From: Alnus glutinosa
Lineage: Eukaryota; Streptophyta; Magnoliopsida; Fagales; Betulaceae
Assembly: GCF_958979055.1 (NCBI RefSeq)
Contig: NC_084886.1
Location: forward strand, 37,406,154-37,470,153
Length of the DNA stretch: 64,000 bases
Direction of reading: 5' to 3'
Shown here: positions 1 through 12,836 of the stretch, piece after piece
Numbering within the stretch: the first letter of the stretch is position 1
How the letters are laid out: every line of letters begins with the position of its first letter
Made by a program: the position numbers and the translations under genes
The notes under the pieces: model-generated
What the model was told of the DNA's origin: nothing
The model's database searches: none
The model's input: the letters and a program-made list of their open reading frames with translations, nothing else

Positions 1-625
1 TAAATGAACCAAAGAAGATCAATCATGAGAGAAACAAATCACAACAAAAAGCCTTTAGACAAGGTGATAAATAAAAGGTATGCTACATTAATGTTTGGCA
101 AACAAATGAACCAGAGAAAACCAATTGTGAGATAAGCAAATCCCAACAAAATCATTCAATAGTTTTTAAGCCTTTGGCTATAAGAGTACACCGATGCATC
201 TTCTAGTATTGGCTATCATTTGTTTGGTTTCAGAGTGTTCTTTTTCAAGATACAAAACAAAAGTCTTTCTTTTCTTTCGTCAATTGCACACACAAATAAA
301 TGATAGTAAGAGAAAGGAACGGGAATGTGTAGTGCTTTAACAAGGGAGAGTACGTATATAGTAAATACACCAGGGATCATTTCAAGAGTTTAAGCCAAAG
401 CTGTAAGTATCAAACTTATTGACCCTACACTTGATGTTTTATTGCATAAATTCTACAATATTAGTGTGATTATGAGCCTGTATATTTTGGAATATCATTA
501 TGATAAATTATATTGATATGATATATTTCATGTGTTTAAAGAAAATAAATTTTTAAAAGAAAATGAGTTCAAAGGAAAATGAGATATGATTATATGTGAT
601 ATGTGAAAAGTTTGTAAAAGATGGG
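1..625. other. intergenic or LTR-internal DNA, no gene seen
   Basis: I see no coding signal here. A roughly 60-bp stretch at the very start is repeated imperfectly about 103 bp further on; both contain the phrases aatgaaccaaagaa/aatgaaccagagaa and aaatc(a/c)caacaaaa. The segment may belong to the LTR that ends at 1693, but its left boundary cannot be placed. Confidence 0.35.
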
Positions 626-858
626 AACCCAGCGGTTAAGTAGGGTTATACACTTAGCACCTCGAAGCTATAAGAGGATAAATTAGTAGCAACCCAACGG
701 TTAAGTGGGGGTATACGCTTAGCAAACTCCAGCGGTTAAGTGAGAGTGTACACTTACCACCTTGAAGCTATAAGAGGAAAAATTAGTAGCAACCCAGCGG
801 TTAAGTTGGGATATACACTTAGCAAACTCCAATGGTCAAGTGAGAGTGTACACTTGAC
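626..858. repeat. tandem array of short cagcggttaagt modules
   Basis: Five imperfect modules built on (c/a)agcggttaagt followed within ~15 bases by ta(t/c)ac(a/g)cttag or tacactta. Two intervening units share the phrase gaagctataagagga and aattagtagcaaccca, so the array consists of a longer ~100-bp unit containing two short modules. It probably lies inside the LTR whose end is at 1693. Function is unknown. Confidence 0.6.
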
Positions 859-1693
859 ATATGAAATGAAAAAAATGAATATTTAAATGTGTGAAATGTA
901 ATAAATGAACTTGTTACTGCATTTATTATATGAATCAAGCATGTGGTATGATATATATTGTTTTATGTTTTTATTTATCGTTTTTCATTAACTTGATATA
1001 AATTGTTTTAATACTCCATGATATGAGATATGGGTTTAATAGGTATTAAATGCAAAGAAAAACATTTTGGGTGTTTATTAAGTATGTATTAACAAAACTC
1101 TAGGCTTGATTTACAAAACGGTTATGAAATTTTAGAAAGTAAACACATTTGTGAAAACCTTACAAAGATTACCGTTTAATAAACTTAAGATAGAGATTTT
1201 CAAAGGAAAAAGAGGGGCTCACATCACACATGTATGGTCAAAATATTTTATACTTACTGAGTGGTGGACTCACACATTCCCCCTGTAAAACTGTGGTAAT
1301 TTTACAGATACTGCTAAGGAGGAAATAAATGATGACCCTTATGCTTGTTTAGAATTTTGTTCATGAGGCTTGCAGGAGGCTTCTCACCTTTTGAAGGACT
1401 GACTCATGTTGAGTCAATATTTAAAATTATTTGTGTAAATGCCATTGTAGCATCTTTGATTTTATTTCAAGACAATAGTAGTTTCATGTTGTTGTAATAA
1501 TATTATGTTCTATTTATAATTTGTTATCTCAGATAGAGGCTCTGGTATTATGTGATGAAGAGTGAAATGTGATCCTTTAAAAAAAAAAAAAAGTATACAT
1601 GTTTTATTTCGCTACCAGTGTATGTAAATGTACTAGCGCCATGGAATTATGATATTTCTGCTTTGCGGCTTATATAAAAGTCGGGGCGTTACA
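859..1693 (+). mobile_element. fossil Ty3/gypsy-type LTR, right-hand part
   Basis: The segment ends in cggggcgttaca, the terminus typical of plant Ty3/gypsy LTRs of the Tekay/Del group, whose LTRs begin tgtaacgcccc. About 430 bp upstream is tacttactgagtggtggactc, similar to the internal LTR motif of that group. No primer-binding site follows, so it is a 3' or solo LTR. The left boundary was not found and may lie in the repeat array or outside the window. No coding domain is visible. Family assignment is inference from the end sequence. Confidence 0.5.
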
Positions 1694-2819
1694 AGAAAGA
1701 TATGGAAAATGAGAGTAGTTTGAAGCTTAGAAAGGCGCAAAGCTCAAAATTGGTAAGCCACAAATCTCAAGGGAAGGAGGATCATTGAGTGTCCGACAAA
1801 CACATATCTCCAAAGAAAATGTGTTAATCTCAGGGATGCATGGCTAGCTCACACGACTTCTAATAAAATAGTGAAGAACAGTTGGCTTACACTCAATGTA
1901 AAACGCAACACATCAACATGAGTAAGGAAAAAAGAGATGTTGATGCCTAAAAGTTACCCAAACAAAAAAGGGTTTGGTGAATCAGTTTTGTTTGGACCTC
2001 CATAATAAAAGCATTTTTCGTTATTTTATTTTCTTCGTTTTACTATAAGCATATATAGATAAATGTTACATGGATATTATGTGAATTGTGAAATATAGTT
2101 TGGGTTTCATAGGAATTTATCTTCATGCATATTCTCAAGTATTTATGTAACTGGTTTCCCAGTAAACTGAAACTTAGTTTTTTAACATGCGAAAATTATT
2201 CTCTTCCACATCTACCCCGTTTTGGTTACCATTTTTTTTTCTCTCGTATTATGGCTACCATTAATTAATTTAATTACATACTAACATCTATTGATACCCT
2301 AGGTATCAAAGTCAATTATTGAACTCTACGAACCTACCACAATTCAACAACTGTGATGTCATTTTGTCCAGCTACATTATAATGACTATATATATGTTTT
2401 TTGAGAAATACATTATATTGACTATTACTAGGTAATGATGATATTTGCTGTGCTCATGGAAAATAACTAGGGTGGTGTTTGATAACCGTTTTAAGGGGTT
2501 TTTCTTTGTGTGATGTAACATAAATGTAAAATGAGTTTTGAGATTTTTGTAAGTATTTTGTGAGGAATATTTTTTGTTAATATTTTGAACTTTTTTAGTA
2601 GAAAAAAAAAAAAAAAAAAAAAGGTTGTCAAACAGACCCAAGGTTGTAACCAGAGTATTGGTATAAGATCCTTCATATTCTATGTCAATCACATCGTAAG
2701 AAAACAACTCCAAGGCCACTTTAAGACATCTCAACCTTATGCAGGCATATAGGCTCAGGATGAAGTTAGTTATGTCTCCTTCATTGTTATTACTCACTAC
2801 TATGTTCACCCCTTCGCCA
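1694..2819. other. intergenic DNA without recognisable gene
   Basis: No conserved protein, RNA gene or terminal repeat recognised. Reading frames here are short, interrupted by a T/A homopolymer run near 2600, and show no family resemblance. Confidence 0.5.
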
Positions 2820-3870
2820 TATGATCATAATAAATCATATGTTCTGCATATCTAATAATAATACTTAGATATGATATAACGATAATATTTGGATTATATT
2901 ATTTAAATTCTAATAATAACACTTACGCGACATTATGTGATTATAATCAATACTTATAGTTTAATATATAACTATCTATATATATATGAATTATATGATA
3001 ATATTATCTATGATAAGTATGATCATTATGAATCATATCTATCCTAAGTGTCAAATCATAATATATTATCTGCTAATTCATATGATATAACTATTTTGAG
3101 GTATACTTAAATCATATAATCTGAATTCTAATGATAATACTTAAATTATATGATCATATAATCATATGATTATATGATCCTAAGTATCTAACTTCCTTAA
3201 AAAATAAAAAAAGTATTAAGCTAAAATCTAATGATAATACTTATATAATATGATTTTAACATTATCATATGATCATATGGCTAATATATATTGATTATTG
3301 TTACTTAATAAATAATATATTATAGAAGTTATTTTTATTAATATATATACTTAATCATATCACATATGAATTGTTAAATCATATTATATAATTTACATGA
3401 GTGGATCATACTTAGTCAATAGTCATACAAAATAAGTATTGTTAACTTGTTGATATGAATCGTATGATTATTACATAATTTACATTATATAATGAAGATA
3501 CATTGTGTCATATCAGTATATATATCACCAAACTTCTAAGATTTAGTATCATATAAATTGTTATATCATTTGCTTATTTAACTACCATTAGATACTTAAT
3601 GGTTAGATCATTTAAAATATGACCATATAATTAACTTTTATCATTAAATTATATATTATATAGATATAATTATTTAATTATAGTTTATAGTTTATAGATA
3701 TAATTATATGTTTATACCAATCAATTATTGTTTTTAAAAATTGATATTCAATATATACAATTACAGATATATTATATAAAATCACAATAACTATCGTTAC
3801 TTTATAATATACCATATAAGTTATGTTTTAATAATTAATATATATATATATGTATATATATACAAATATT
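2820..3870. repeat. very AT-rich block with palindromic atcatatgat motifs
   Basis: About 1 kb, estimated by eye at over 75% A+T. It holds many copies of overlapping short palindromes such as atcatatgat, ataatacttata and ttatatgatcatat, and several repeats of ctaatgataatactta. No coding signal. This could be a decayed low-complexity element or a matrix-attachment-like spacer upstream of the LPD promoter; nothing in the sequence decides between these. Confidence 0.5.
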
Positions 3871-4006
3871 ACGAGGCGTGCTAATAAGCAAGCCGAGCCT
3901 TTACATAAATATGTTCGAAAATTTTAATCGAGCAAGCCGAATTTTATACGGATATATATTATTATTTATGTCTACTATTACTAATGGCTTATTTAATATT
4001 TTTGTC

Positions 4007-4012
4007 CACGTG
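4007..4012. promoter_or_regulatory. G-box (CACGTG) upstream of plastidial LPD
   Basis: A perfect CACGTG, extended to CCACGTGTCG, lies about 245 bp before the LPD start codon. G-boxes bind bZIP/bHLH factors and are frequent in promoters of plastid-protein genes. Between it and the ATG the sequence becomes CT-rich (4095-4255), typical of a plant 5' leader. Function is inferred from motif and position only. Confidence 0.35.
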
Positions 4013-4255
4013 TCGCGACAATCATATATTCATATGTTCGTCTATCTAGTAAAACAAACGAAAGAAAAAGAGAAGAGAGTGGTTTAACTGTCCCGCTTTG
4101 ATATCTCCGCCCCTCTCTACTAAACTCTTAACGGACTTATCAAAGCCCTCTCTCTCCGACTTCAAAACCCAACTATATTTCAACCCCTCAGATCTCTCTC
4201 CCCCTTCAGTCTCTCACTCGCTCCCATTCTCTCTCTCGCCTGAAAAATCCTCAAA

Positions 4256-7200
4256 ATGCAGTCGTCTCTCACTCTCTCCGTCTCTTCCCACACCTCCCTC
4301 ACCATTCCCAGATCAAACCACGCGTTCGAACCTTCATCCAAGCCTATAAACCTCCGTTTCTGCGGCCTCAGGCGAGAGGCCCTGGGGTTCTCTTCGCTCA
4401 GACAACGCTCCGATTCGCACCGAGTCCGCCTCGCCTCGTCGACTCGCGGACGACGCGTCTTCGTCTCGGCGGCCTCGGTTTCCGGTAACGGAAGCCCACC
4501 GAAGTCGTTCGATTACGACCTGCTCATTATCGGCGCCGGTGTCGGCGGACACGGAGCTGCTCTCCACGCTGTCGAGAAGGTACGGTGAATCGTTTGCTTT
4601 TGAATCGGTATTCATATTGCCTGATATAGTTCAGTTTTCAAATTCGTTTTGAATTTAGTTTGATGTGTTGGAAGATAGAGCTTGAAAGAATGCCTAATGC
4701 TTGGCTAGTTGAGCTTGAATTGATTGAGTATATCAGCTTAGATCGTCTTTCCTTTAGAGTTTTATATGACTCAATTTTGATATTTAAGTTCTTGGAAGTG
4801 ATTTTAAACTGTTAATGTGTTGCTTGCGGAGTTATCGTTGAGTATGGTTTTTTTGAGAAAGAGTTATTTCGGATGGGGTTGTCTCTGATAAGGCGCTGGA
4901 ATTAAGAGTCGAAATAAGCAGTAAAACACGTCTTGGTTGTTTTGTATGATTTGGTAAAAGATCATTGTAGAGGAAGAATCTATAGCTGTAACAATGATGA
5001 TGACCTATACGATTGAGGTTACTGGAAAATGTATTTGTGGTACAGCATTTAGATTGATATGCACTACTAATGTATTCCCTTTGTTGATTGCGAACGAGAA
5101 GAGCTGAAATTATATCCCAGAGAAAATTTCATTTCTGGGGATAATAATTACCCACCTACATTCAAATTTAGACCACGATGTCAATCTTCTGGAAGTGATG
5201 CATCCCCTGCTTCACATATATTTAATGTTTATTGTGTGGTAATGTATATGCTAGAATGTGGCTCCTTCTAGGTGTTGTTGAAACATTTGAGTATCTTATT
5301 GCTTCTTCTTATTTGCTAACAACAGTTGCATAAGAGGTGAATAATTATAGAAATGATCATTGCAGGGTCTGAAGACTGCCATTATCGAGGGAGATGTGGT
5401 GGGAGGAACATGTGTAAACAGAGGTTGCGTTCCTTCCAAGGCTCTTCTGGCTGTGAGTGGTCGGATGCGTGAGCTTCAAAATGAGCATCACTTGAAGGCT
5501 TTGGGTTTGCAGGTAATAAGATTGGATTATTCAAGCTTGAAGCTTAGCTGACACAAGCTACATGTTTTGACCACAAATACTATTGTACATATTATGTACC
5601 TGTGTTGGTGGGTTGCTGTACTTTCACTGATTGCCTTGCAAATCATTATAGGTTTCAGCAGCTGGGTATGATAGACAAGGAGTGGCTGATCATGCAAACA
5701 ATCTTGCTACAAAAATTCGCAGTAGTTTGACGAATTCTATGAATGCACTTGGGGTGGACATACTGACAGGTTTTGGCACAATTCTGGTAAGTCATGCATG
5801 CTGACACATTGGATTCAGTGGCAGCACAAACAAAAGTTGTTGTGGTCAATAAAAAATCAAACCGGCTTACTGATAATTTTAAGCTGTCCAGAACATGGTT
5901 TCTCAATTGTTCTTGTCCTTTAGTTAAGTTTGTGATCTAATGGTTTATAATCTTTTGCATCCTGATGTTGATTGCGTTATTTACAAAACCGTTGCCAGGG
6001 CCCTCAAAAGGTGAAAGTTGGATCCAACAAAGTAGTAACTGCAAAAGATATAATTATTGCTACTGGTTCTGTTCCTTTCGTTCCAAAGGGCATTGAAGTC
6101 GATGGTAAATGTGTACCCTTTTCCTCTCATTCTTCTTATGGTTTCACTTTTTCTGTTATAGAGTTCAGCATTCTTCTTCTGGATGGACTTTCTGTGCCAG
6201 TGTTCTACAATCTTCTGTTATATTGTGCTTTGTGGATTTTTAATTGCTGAATGTTGACCTGCAGGGAAGACTGTAATTACCAGTGACCATGCACTCAAGT
6301 TGGAATTTGTTCCTGACTGGATTGCCATTGTAGGAAGTGGATACATTGGTCTTGAATTCAGTGATGTATACACTGCACTTGGGAGTGAGGTATCACATTT
6401 CTTCACTTCTTTTAATTATTGTTACAATTACATCTTCTACAAAATGAATGAGCAGATTTGTTTCTTTCCAGGAAAAACAGAAGGGCATCAGCCCTAATTG
6501 GTGTTTTTAAATTATAAAATTAAAGCAAATGCTTGCCTCCTTTCCTCGCATCATCTCCATTTATATATGCTACTTATGGGAACTTAGAATGTCATAGGAC
6601 AGATTCTTGTTGATATCTTCTGGGTACTCTTGAATTCCAATATGGTTTTATACTCATTTTTACTATGAAGTCATGTTTCCTGATCCAACTGTAGTCTGCA
6701 GTGACGTCTTATTCCCAATTTGGGATGGTGATAATGCTTCTGAGTCTAATTTTGATTGTCAAAATTTAAGACATCAGGATTTGACATTGCTGAGAATGCA
6801 TCAAAATGCATGGTTGAAGTACCTGCTTAAACATCCATTTGAGGACTCACTATTCTATCAAAAGCAAAATAAAGAATGGATTTAGACTCACAATTATTGA
6901 GCTTTGCCTTTCTCCTTTGGTGTAAGAAATGTTAGTCATGTAATGCATTCCCAAAACGATTTGTATTACACAAAGCATGCCTTGTATATGTATTAAGGTT
7001 TTATTGCATAAAGGATAGAAATCTTGACTGGTCCAGTCAGTAATTTTTCTATCCAGTGATCAGTACAACGAGTTAGTGTCGTACTCATTCTTTTATTTTT
7101 TGTATGGTTGTGAAGGTTACTTTTATCGAAGCTCTAGATCAGCTCATGCCTGGATTTGATCCCGAGATTGGGAAGTTAGCCCAAAGGGTTCTAATAAATC

Positions 7201-9940
7201 CACGAAAAATTGACTATCATACAGGAGTATTTGCATCCAAGGTATCCTGTTGTTTATGTTTGAATAATTGAGTGTTTCCTTGGTAGCTGTTTGTTGCATT
7301 TAACTTCTTTAGTGTATTCATTTTACAGATAACTCCAGCTAAGGATGGGAAGCCAGTCATTATTGAGCTAATTGATGCAAAGACTAAGGAACCTAAAGAC
7401 GCATTGGAGGTAACTGAAGTACTATGAATTAATAGTCAGAGCTGGAAATGATGTTACCCATTGTCGTTTCAAAAGTAATCTACTAGGTTCTTTGCTTTGC
7501 ATATTGAGAAGGTAGAAAATAATACAAGTAGTTGGCTTAAATTCTTTCAACTTCCATAAGACTTGAGTTGGAAAAAAACCTTATCCAAAATTGTGAAATT
7601 TTGCTGTCAACTTCTGTTTCTTCTCTCATAGCTTTCATGAAATTAAATACTTGTAGTAAATCCTGAACTAGTTGACGAGGTCTCTCATTTTATGTGCTTA
7701 GTGGTCCCATTTGTTTGAGCTTTGAGTGGCTACAAATTGACCTGCTGCAATTTAGGAGAACAATGTAGTTTGGATTATGAAATCAAGCTTATGTTTCAAG
7801 TTTCACCCACCAGTACATGCTCAATGATGTCTGACTTGCATGAGTACTTGCCTTTGTATTATTGAACCTGGCTACTTAAAATTCAAATCCTTGACATTCT
7901 GTGAATTGGAAGTCTCCATTTTAGATCAGACTTTTTTGCTGCATATTTAGTCGCGTCCTAGCATCTTTAACAAACTTTTGGTTCACTTTGCTACAGGTAG
8001 ACGCGGCATTAATTGCAACTGGAAGGGCTCCATTCACTGAGGGTCTTGGCTTGGATAGTGTATGACTTCTCAGATAATAAATGTGGTTGAGCTTATAGAG
8101 TTGTTTACCCCCCCCTCCCACCAAAAAAAAAAAAATTAAAAGAAAAAGGAAAAAAAGGCTTCATATTGCATTGGTTTTTCTGCAGATTAATGTAGCAACA
8201 CAACGTGGTTTCATTCCTGTTGATGAGCGGATGCGAGTTATTGATTCAAGTGGCAATCTGGTTCGTTTTGAATTTCTGTATGAGCATATTTCCTTGTGTG
8301 GTTCTAGAAAATTGTTATTCACCCTGAATTTTGAATGTTAGGTCCCTCACTTGTATTGCATTGGTGATGCTAATGGTAAGATGATGCTTGCTCATGCAGC
8401 CAGTGCACAAGGAATTTCAGGTAAGGAGTTAACTAATCGATGGTCTCTGCTGCTTTGAATATAAAGACTTTCCTTTGACATCCTTTTCAATTTTTCCCCT
8501 AAATCTTTTTACACAGTGGTTGAACAAGTCACTGGAAGAGATCATGTGCTCAATCATCTAAGTATACCTGCAGCTTGTTTCACCCATCCTGAAATCAGTA
8601 TGGTTGGATTGACAGAGGTGAATGTTGAATTTTTTTAGTGCATTTTGTTATGTAAATACATTCTCACTTCGTTGAGTTTATTTCGGTTACAAGCATAAAA
8701 TATTCCTTCCCTAATTTCTTCTTCTCTTTTTCCATTCTGAAATTAGAGTTGTGCTCTTTGAATATCTGAAATTTTGATTAAACCTCTAAAATTTGCAGCC
8801 TCAAGCAAGGGAGAAAGCTGAAAAAGAGGGATTTGAAATTAGCATTGCTAAGACAAGTTTTAAGGCTAACACAAAGGCCCTAGCAGAAAATGAAGGGGAG
8901 GGACTTGCTAAGGTTTTCTTTATTTATCATTATCCTACAGTGTGGTTGATTTATACGTTCTCTCCAGCTTCTTGAGGTGATAACACAATTTCTATTCTGT
9001 TTATATGCAGTTGATATACAGACCCGACAATGGAGAGATACTTGGAGTCCATATCTTCGGGTTGCATGCTGCGGACCTCATCCATGAAGCATCCAATGCA
9101 ATAGCTTTGGGGACACGCATTCAGGTAAGTTTTCTGTGCCAAAACTGTAATATTCTGCTACTTTTAATGTGACCTTGGTTATGAGTCTCTAGTTCCTTCA
9201 GTAACCAATTCTGATAATTTTTTACTCATCCTATAGCTAAAGAGTGAAACTGGTGACATGGATGTTCAGCGATTTATTTTTACTGTATTTTTTTTTTTTT
9301 TTTTGGTACCATGCAGGACATCAAATTTGCAGTTCATGCACATCCAACCTTGTCCGAAGTGCTTGATGAACTGTTTAAATCAGCAAAAGTGAGTATCCTA
9401 TATTCACCTCTAAACATCATCAAGGCTGCATTAGAATCTTTTCTTTTCCATCTAAACGGTAAGACAATTGCAAGTTGGATACCTTGGCAGCCGCTTGACA
9501 TATGTAGTGGCTGACTAGTTAATAGTAACAGCATATAATAAATTTCTTGCAAGTGGAAAGCACTAGAAGTGGGACAAGGATCCTGATAATATCCATTTCA
9601 TGGTCAGTATTTAAAAGTTGGTGCAGCTAACTGTGTAGATAAAGTCAATGTTGGTATGTCTTTTAAAAAAAATTGAATATTTTGTACACTGTTAGATACA
9701 CCAACTTTAAATCTGACCATGAAATATCAGAATCCTTTTTCCCTAGAAGTGGGCTTTAAGAATACTCACATCCCAGTTGACTATGGGTAGCCGGCATTAA
9801 AAAAATCCATAATATTGCATATTACTTTCTCATTAAATCGCTACTTCAATATATCTTTCCTGATGTTAACCTGCAAACTGAATACTGGTCAGGTTAAAGC
9901 TCATGCTTCTAGCCCAGTAAGTGAACCAATTGCAGTCTAA
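4256..9940 (+). CDS. LPD1: plastidial dihydrolipoyl dehydrogenase (E3 of plastid pyruvate dehydrogenase), 15 exons
   Basis: E3 flavoenzyme that reoxidises dihydrolipoamide with NAD+ in the plastid pyruvate dehydrogenase complex, supplying acetyl-CoA for fatty acid synthesis. Exons: 4256-4579, 5366-5512, 5652-5786, 5999-6104, 6265-6389, 7116-7241, 7329-7409, 7997-8059, 8186-8260, 8342-8420, 8517-8617, 8799-8912, 9011-9124, 9317-9388, 9893-9940. All have GT-AG borders and consistent phase, giving 569 residues, close to the ~570 of plant plastid LPDs. Residues 1 to ~75 are a Ser/Arg-rich, acid-poor transit peptide. FAD-binding GAGVGG is at 93-98, the redox disulfide CVNRGC at 124-129, NAD-binding GSGYIG at 261-266 and the catalytic HAHPTLSE at 537-544. 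The transit peptide and plant-type sequence favour the plastid over the mitochondrial isoform. No disabling change is seen. Confidence 0.95.
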
Positions 9941-10350
9941 GCTTGTCAACAATCAAAGTATGTATTTTTGAAGAAATTTGCTTGTACTAGGGTGTTTCAA
10001 CGAATTATTCGTCTCCAAGCATCAGAAGAGATCTGCACATTCGAGAAAGAAAGAACATACAAAGGGAACTGCTCAATTTCTTGGAGGCAGTTGGTGCCAG
10101 AATACGTCCCATCTTGGCATCTTGGTATCCTAGTTTTGTCTTTCTCCTTACCGATATACTTTTAACCATGATCCTTTAATTTGGAAAACTTTTTGCACCA
10201 AATTTTGGATAATATATTACAAGAGGCCTTATAGTAGTAGTGAGGGTTATTACTTCGGCTGCTTCCAAATAATTTCGCATTTCTTTCCAAGTTTTCACAT
10301 AAAACCCTCTCGACCATTTTATCACACCTATTTCCGTCTTGCATTATTTT
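9941..10350. other. 3' flank of LPD, probable 3' UTR and spacer
   Basis: Sequence following the LPD stop. A 65-codon open frame at 9968-10165 has no recognisable similarity and most likely lies in the 3' UTR. No independent gene is supported. Confidence 0.4.
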
Positions 10351-10352
10351 TA

Positions 10353-10480
10353 AGTTACATTTGGTACATGAAATGAATATTCCATTACAAAAATAAATGA
10401 TAGTTATTGAAAATGCAAGAATATAAAATGTAATAGTCTTCTCATATTCAATTGTTATGGCCATGGGAATATGGATATTT
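10353..10480. repeat. partial MITE end, ttacatttggtac family
   Basis: Begins ttacatttggtacatgaaat then aatattccatta, matching the terminal region of the more complete family members near 11530 and 20235. The opposite terminus is not clear, so this is probably a fragment. No coding content. Confidence 0.4.
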
Positions 10481-10679
10481 AAGTATTAGATGCTTACTAT
10501 TTTATTTCACCTTTCATTCCTACCTCTAATCACGCTAGTGAGAGAAACATTCCACGTGCAGTAGCTCATCCTCACCAGCTAATGTGATAAGCATAAGAGA
10601 GCCCTTCCTATAAGGATGGACGGTAAAAGTAAACGGCATTCACTAAAGAGTTGACACATAATTAAAATATTAAAATACA

Positions 10680-11106
10680 CTATACATGAAAAACATCCAA
10701 TATTTTTCCTTTCCAAATAATCCAATTGGTTTTAAACCCACCAAAACCACCCACCACCGGATTCCGCCGACGGTCATCACCAAATCTTTGTCGGATTCCG
10801 TTGACGACCAATCCTCCAGCCACGTCATGCTGACCCGTTCTGCATCCTAAACAGTCAGATACCAGCCAAGTGGCCGGGATCTGGTCGTTCCCAGGGCAGA
10901 ACGGCCGGGATCTTGCCCCTCCATGGCCGGATCCCGAACGGCCCAAACTAGCCCCTCCTTGGCTAGAACGGCCGAATTTCGGCCGGCCACTCACTGGCCA
11001 GAATGATCGGATTCCGACCTATTGGCCTTGGAAACGTGCTCAAAAGTTTCCTTTTGGTCAGATTCCAGCCTATTGGCCATGGAAATGTGGTCGGAAGTTT
11101 CCTTAG
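10680..11106. repeat. GC-rich island of short ggccgg repeats
   Basis: A locally GC-rich block in AT-rich surroundings. From about 10860 it contains repeated ggccgggatc(t)-like phrases (aacggccgggatc, atggccggatccc, aacggccgaattt) and then two copies of a ~50-bp unit: gattccgacctattggcc...aaagtttcctt and gattccagcctattggcc...gaagtttcctt. Both strands are open for ~80-100 codons, which the repetitive composition explains without a gene. It is probably the end of a transposable element; the class is not identified. Confidence 0.45.
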
Positions 11107-11525
11107 AGAGTGAGAGTGCTGAGAGGGGGATTGGATTTGGTGTTTTTAGTATTTTTGTTGTAATTTTTGCTTTTTTATGAGTTGTAACTTATAATTTGGA
11201 TGCTGTAAAAATAAAAGTTTTACGGCCTATCCTTGTTGAAAGTAAATTCTAAACAGAAACGATGAAATGACAAAATTGGCTTTTCTTGCCGATCAAAAAT
11301 CGAAAATAAACATTAAAAAAAAGGTGGACAAATAGTTTCACAAACGGCTCCACATCAAAATCTGCTAAAAAAAAATGTGCCCAAAAAAATCTTTATGAAT
11401 AGAGAACTTGGAAGGAACTAAAAAGGTCGCATTAAGTTCTTGTTCCTCTCTTCTCTAGTTGTTGCTGATTCAAGTCCTCATTGCAACACAAAGCAAAGCC
11501 TTAATAGCACACCATCCTGGAGTAG

Positions 11526-11815
11526 TTAGGTTACATTTCATAAGCAGAGTAGCTATTTCATTAAAAAAAAAAAAAAAAAAAAAAAAAAAGCTTTTATTAG
11601 GAATGAAAGAAAGTATAACAGAATAATCTTAGTATTAGAATATATAATAAAAATGTAACACTTAAAATAGTCATTCCCATTACTCATGAAGAAATGACTT
11701 AAATTAAAAAATATCTATTCCTCTCAACCACATTCTCCAATTTTTAATAAAAAGCATTCCGTTTTCTAATGGAATAGTCATTCAGCATACCTATCTAACC
11801 TAACCTTAGTGTTTC
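11526..11815. mobile_element. MITE, ttacattt...tattccattaa family, copy 1
   Basis: Left end ttacatttcataagcag then tagctatttcattaa; right end, read in reverse complement, ggttagataggtatgctgaat then gactattccatta. The ends thus form imperfect inverted repeats, and the interior matches the copy at 20232-20505 (shared phrases aatagtctt, tatataataaa, taacactt). A ~27-A run sits just inside the left end. Non-coding; superfamily uncertain, perhaps hAT-like. Target duplication not resolved. Confidence 0.5.
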
Positions 11816-12836
11816 CTAAAATCCTAAGTTGGAAATCCTACATAAATTCTTGCAAGGTAGTTGTTCAAAGTAATCCTTTTAGCTAGAAAGTGAACTACTA
11901 CAAACTGCATCAAGTTATCTTCGCCTACCCCTGCCTGAAATACCCTCACCACTCACCACAGGATTATCGAAATTGAACTAAAATGAGAAAATATCAAATG
12001 TAAAGAATAACACCATTGAAGTTCCATAATCAGATTGTTCTAGCACTTATGCCATGTGATTGGATGCCTAGCAAGTCGTAAGCAAAAGTCATGACACACT
12101 AAAGACTTTTCTCGTCACTCAACACAAACTAATGCGGTGCTGAAATGTCCTAGCAAATCAAGCAGTAAGCTGTGATCTAAATAGATATCAACTCAAAATT
12201 TCAAGAATTATCTGAGTAATCCCAATATCAAATTGTCATCAATAAGGATCATATCGAAAAAAAAATGTTAATTATCCTGCATGTTAATCTGAATCAGAAC
12301 CAAGCTCAACCCAAATCCATTCAAAACAACAGGATCCAAATAACTGACCAACTACCAACAAATTGTTTCAATAACAAAGGTACCTACTTTTAAGTAATAC
12401 AATACTCATTGAAAAAACAAAAATCCAGTGTCCAAAATGCCAATCATTTAAAATGATCCCTCCTCCAATAATTTCACAAGTAAACTCCCCCAAAAAAGCA
12501 ACCCTGAGCATATAAAACAAGACCCAAAACCACATAAATCAAAGCACAAAACTTGAAAGAGTAAGCACAATCGACATTACAACTTAGAAAAATCAATTGC
12601 AATAAAGCATAAAAGACCACATAGGCTCCAAACAAATGCTCAATAATGATAAAAGTAATAATTTCAGAACTTTTAAGCATCCTTAACAAACATCAGTAAC
12701 AAGGCTTGAGTGTGCTGCTCCCACTAGGAATCGAAACAAAACCCATTACAGTTCCATCAAACTACTATACTACTAAACATCAAAGTAAAGATTAAGGAAA
12801 CCATAGATCTCAAACAAAATGCTGCGGTCAACTCTT
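11816..12836. other. intergenic spacer, likely includes eL29 3' UTR
   Basis: AT-rich sequence with no protein similarity or inverted-repeat structure that I can see. The part next to 12837 is presumably the 3' UTR of the minus-strand eL29 gene. Confidence 0.4.

Noticed and set aside
626-858. Possible CRISPR-like spaced repeat
   Set aside because: The modules are imperfect, unevenly spaced, and in a eukaryotic genome; they are part of an LTR-type repeat.
9968-10165. 65-codon frame after LPD
   Set aside because: It starts 28 bp after the LPD stop, has no family resemblance and is best seen as 3' UTR.
10680-11106. Opposing 104- and 78-codon frames with PGNDQIP/RPPLTGQN-type sequence
   Set aside because: Both strands are open because the DNA is a short GC-rich repeat; no domain or codon bias supports a gene.
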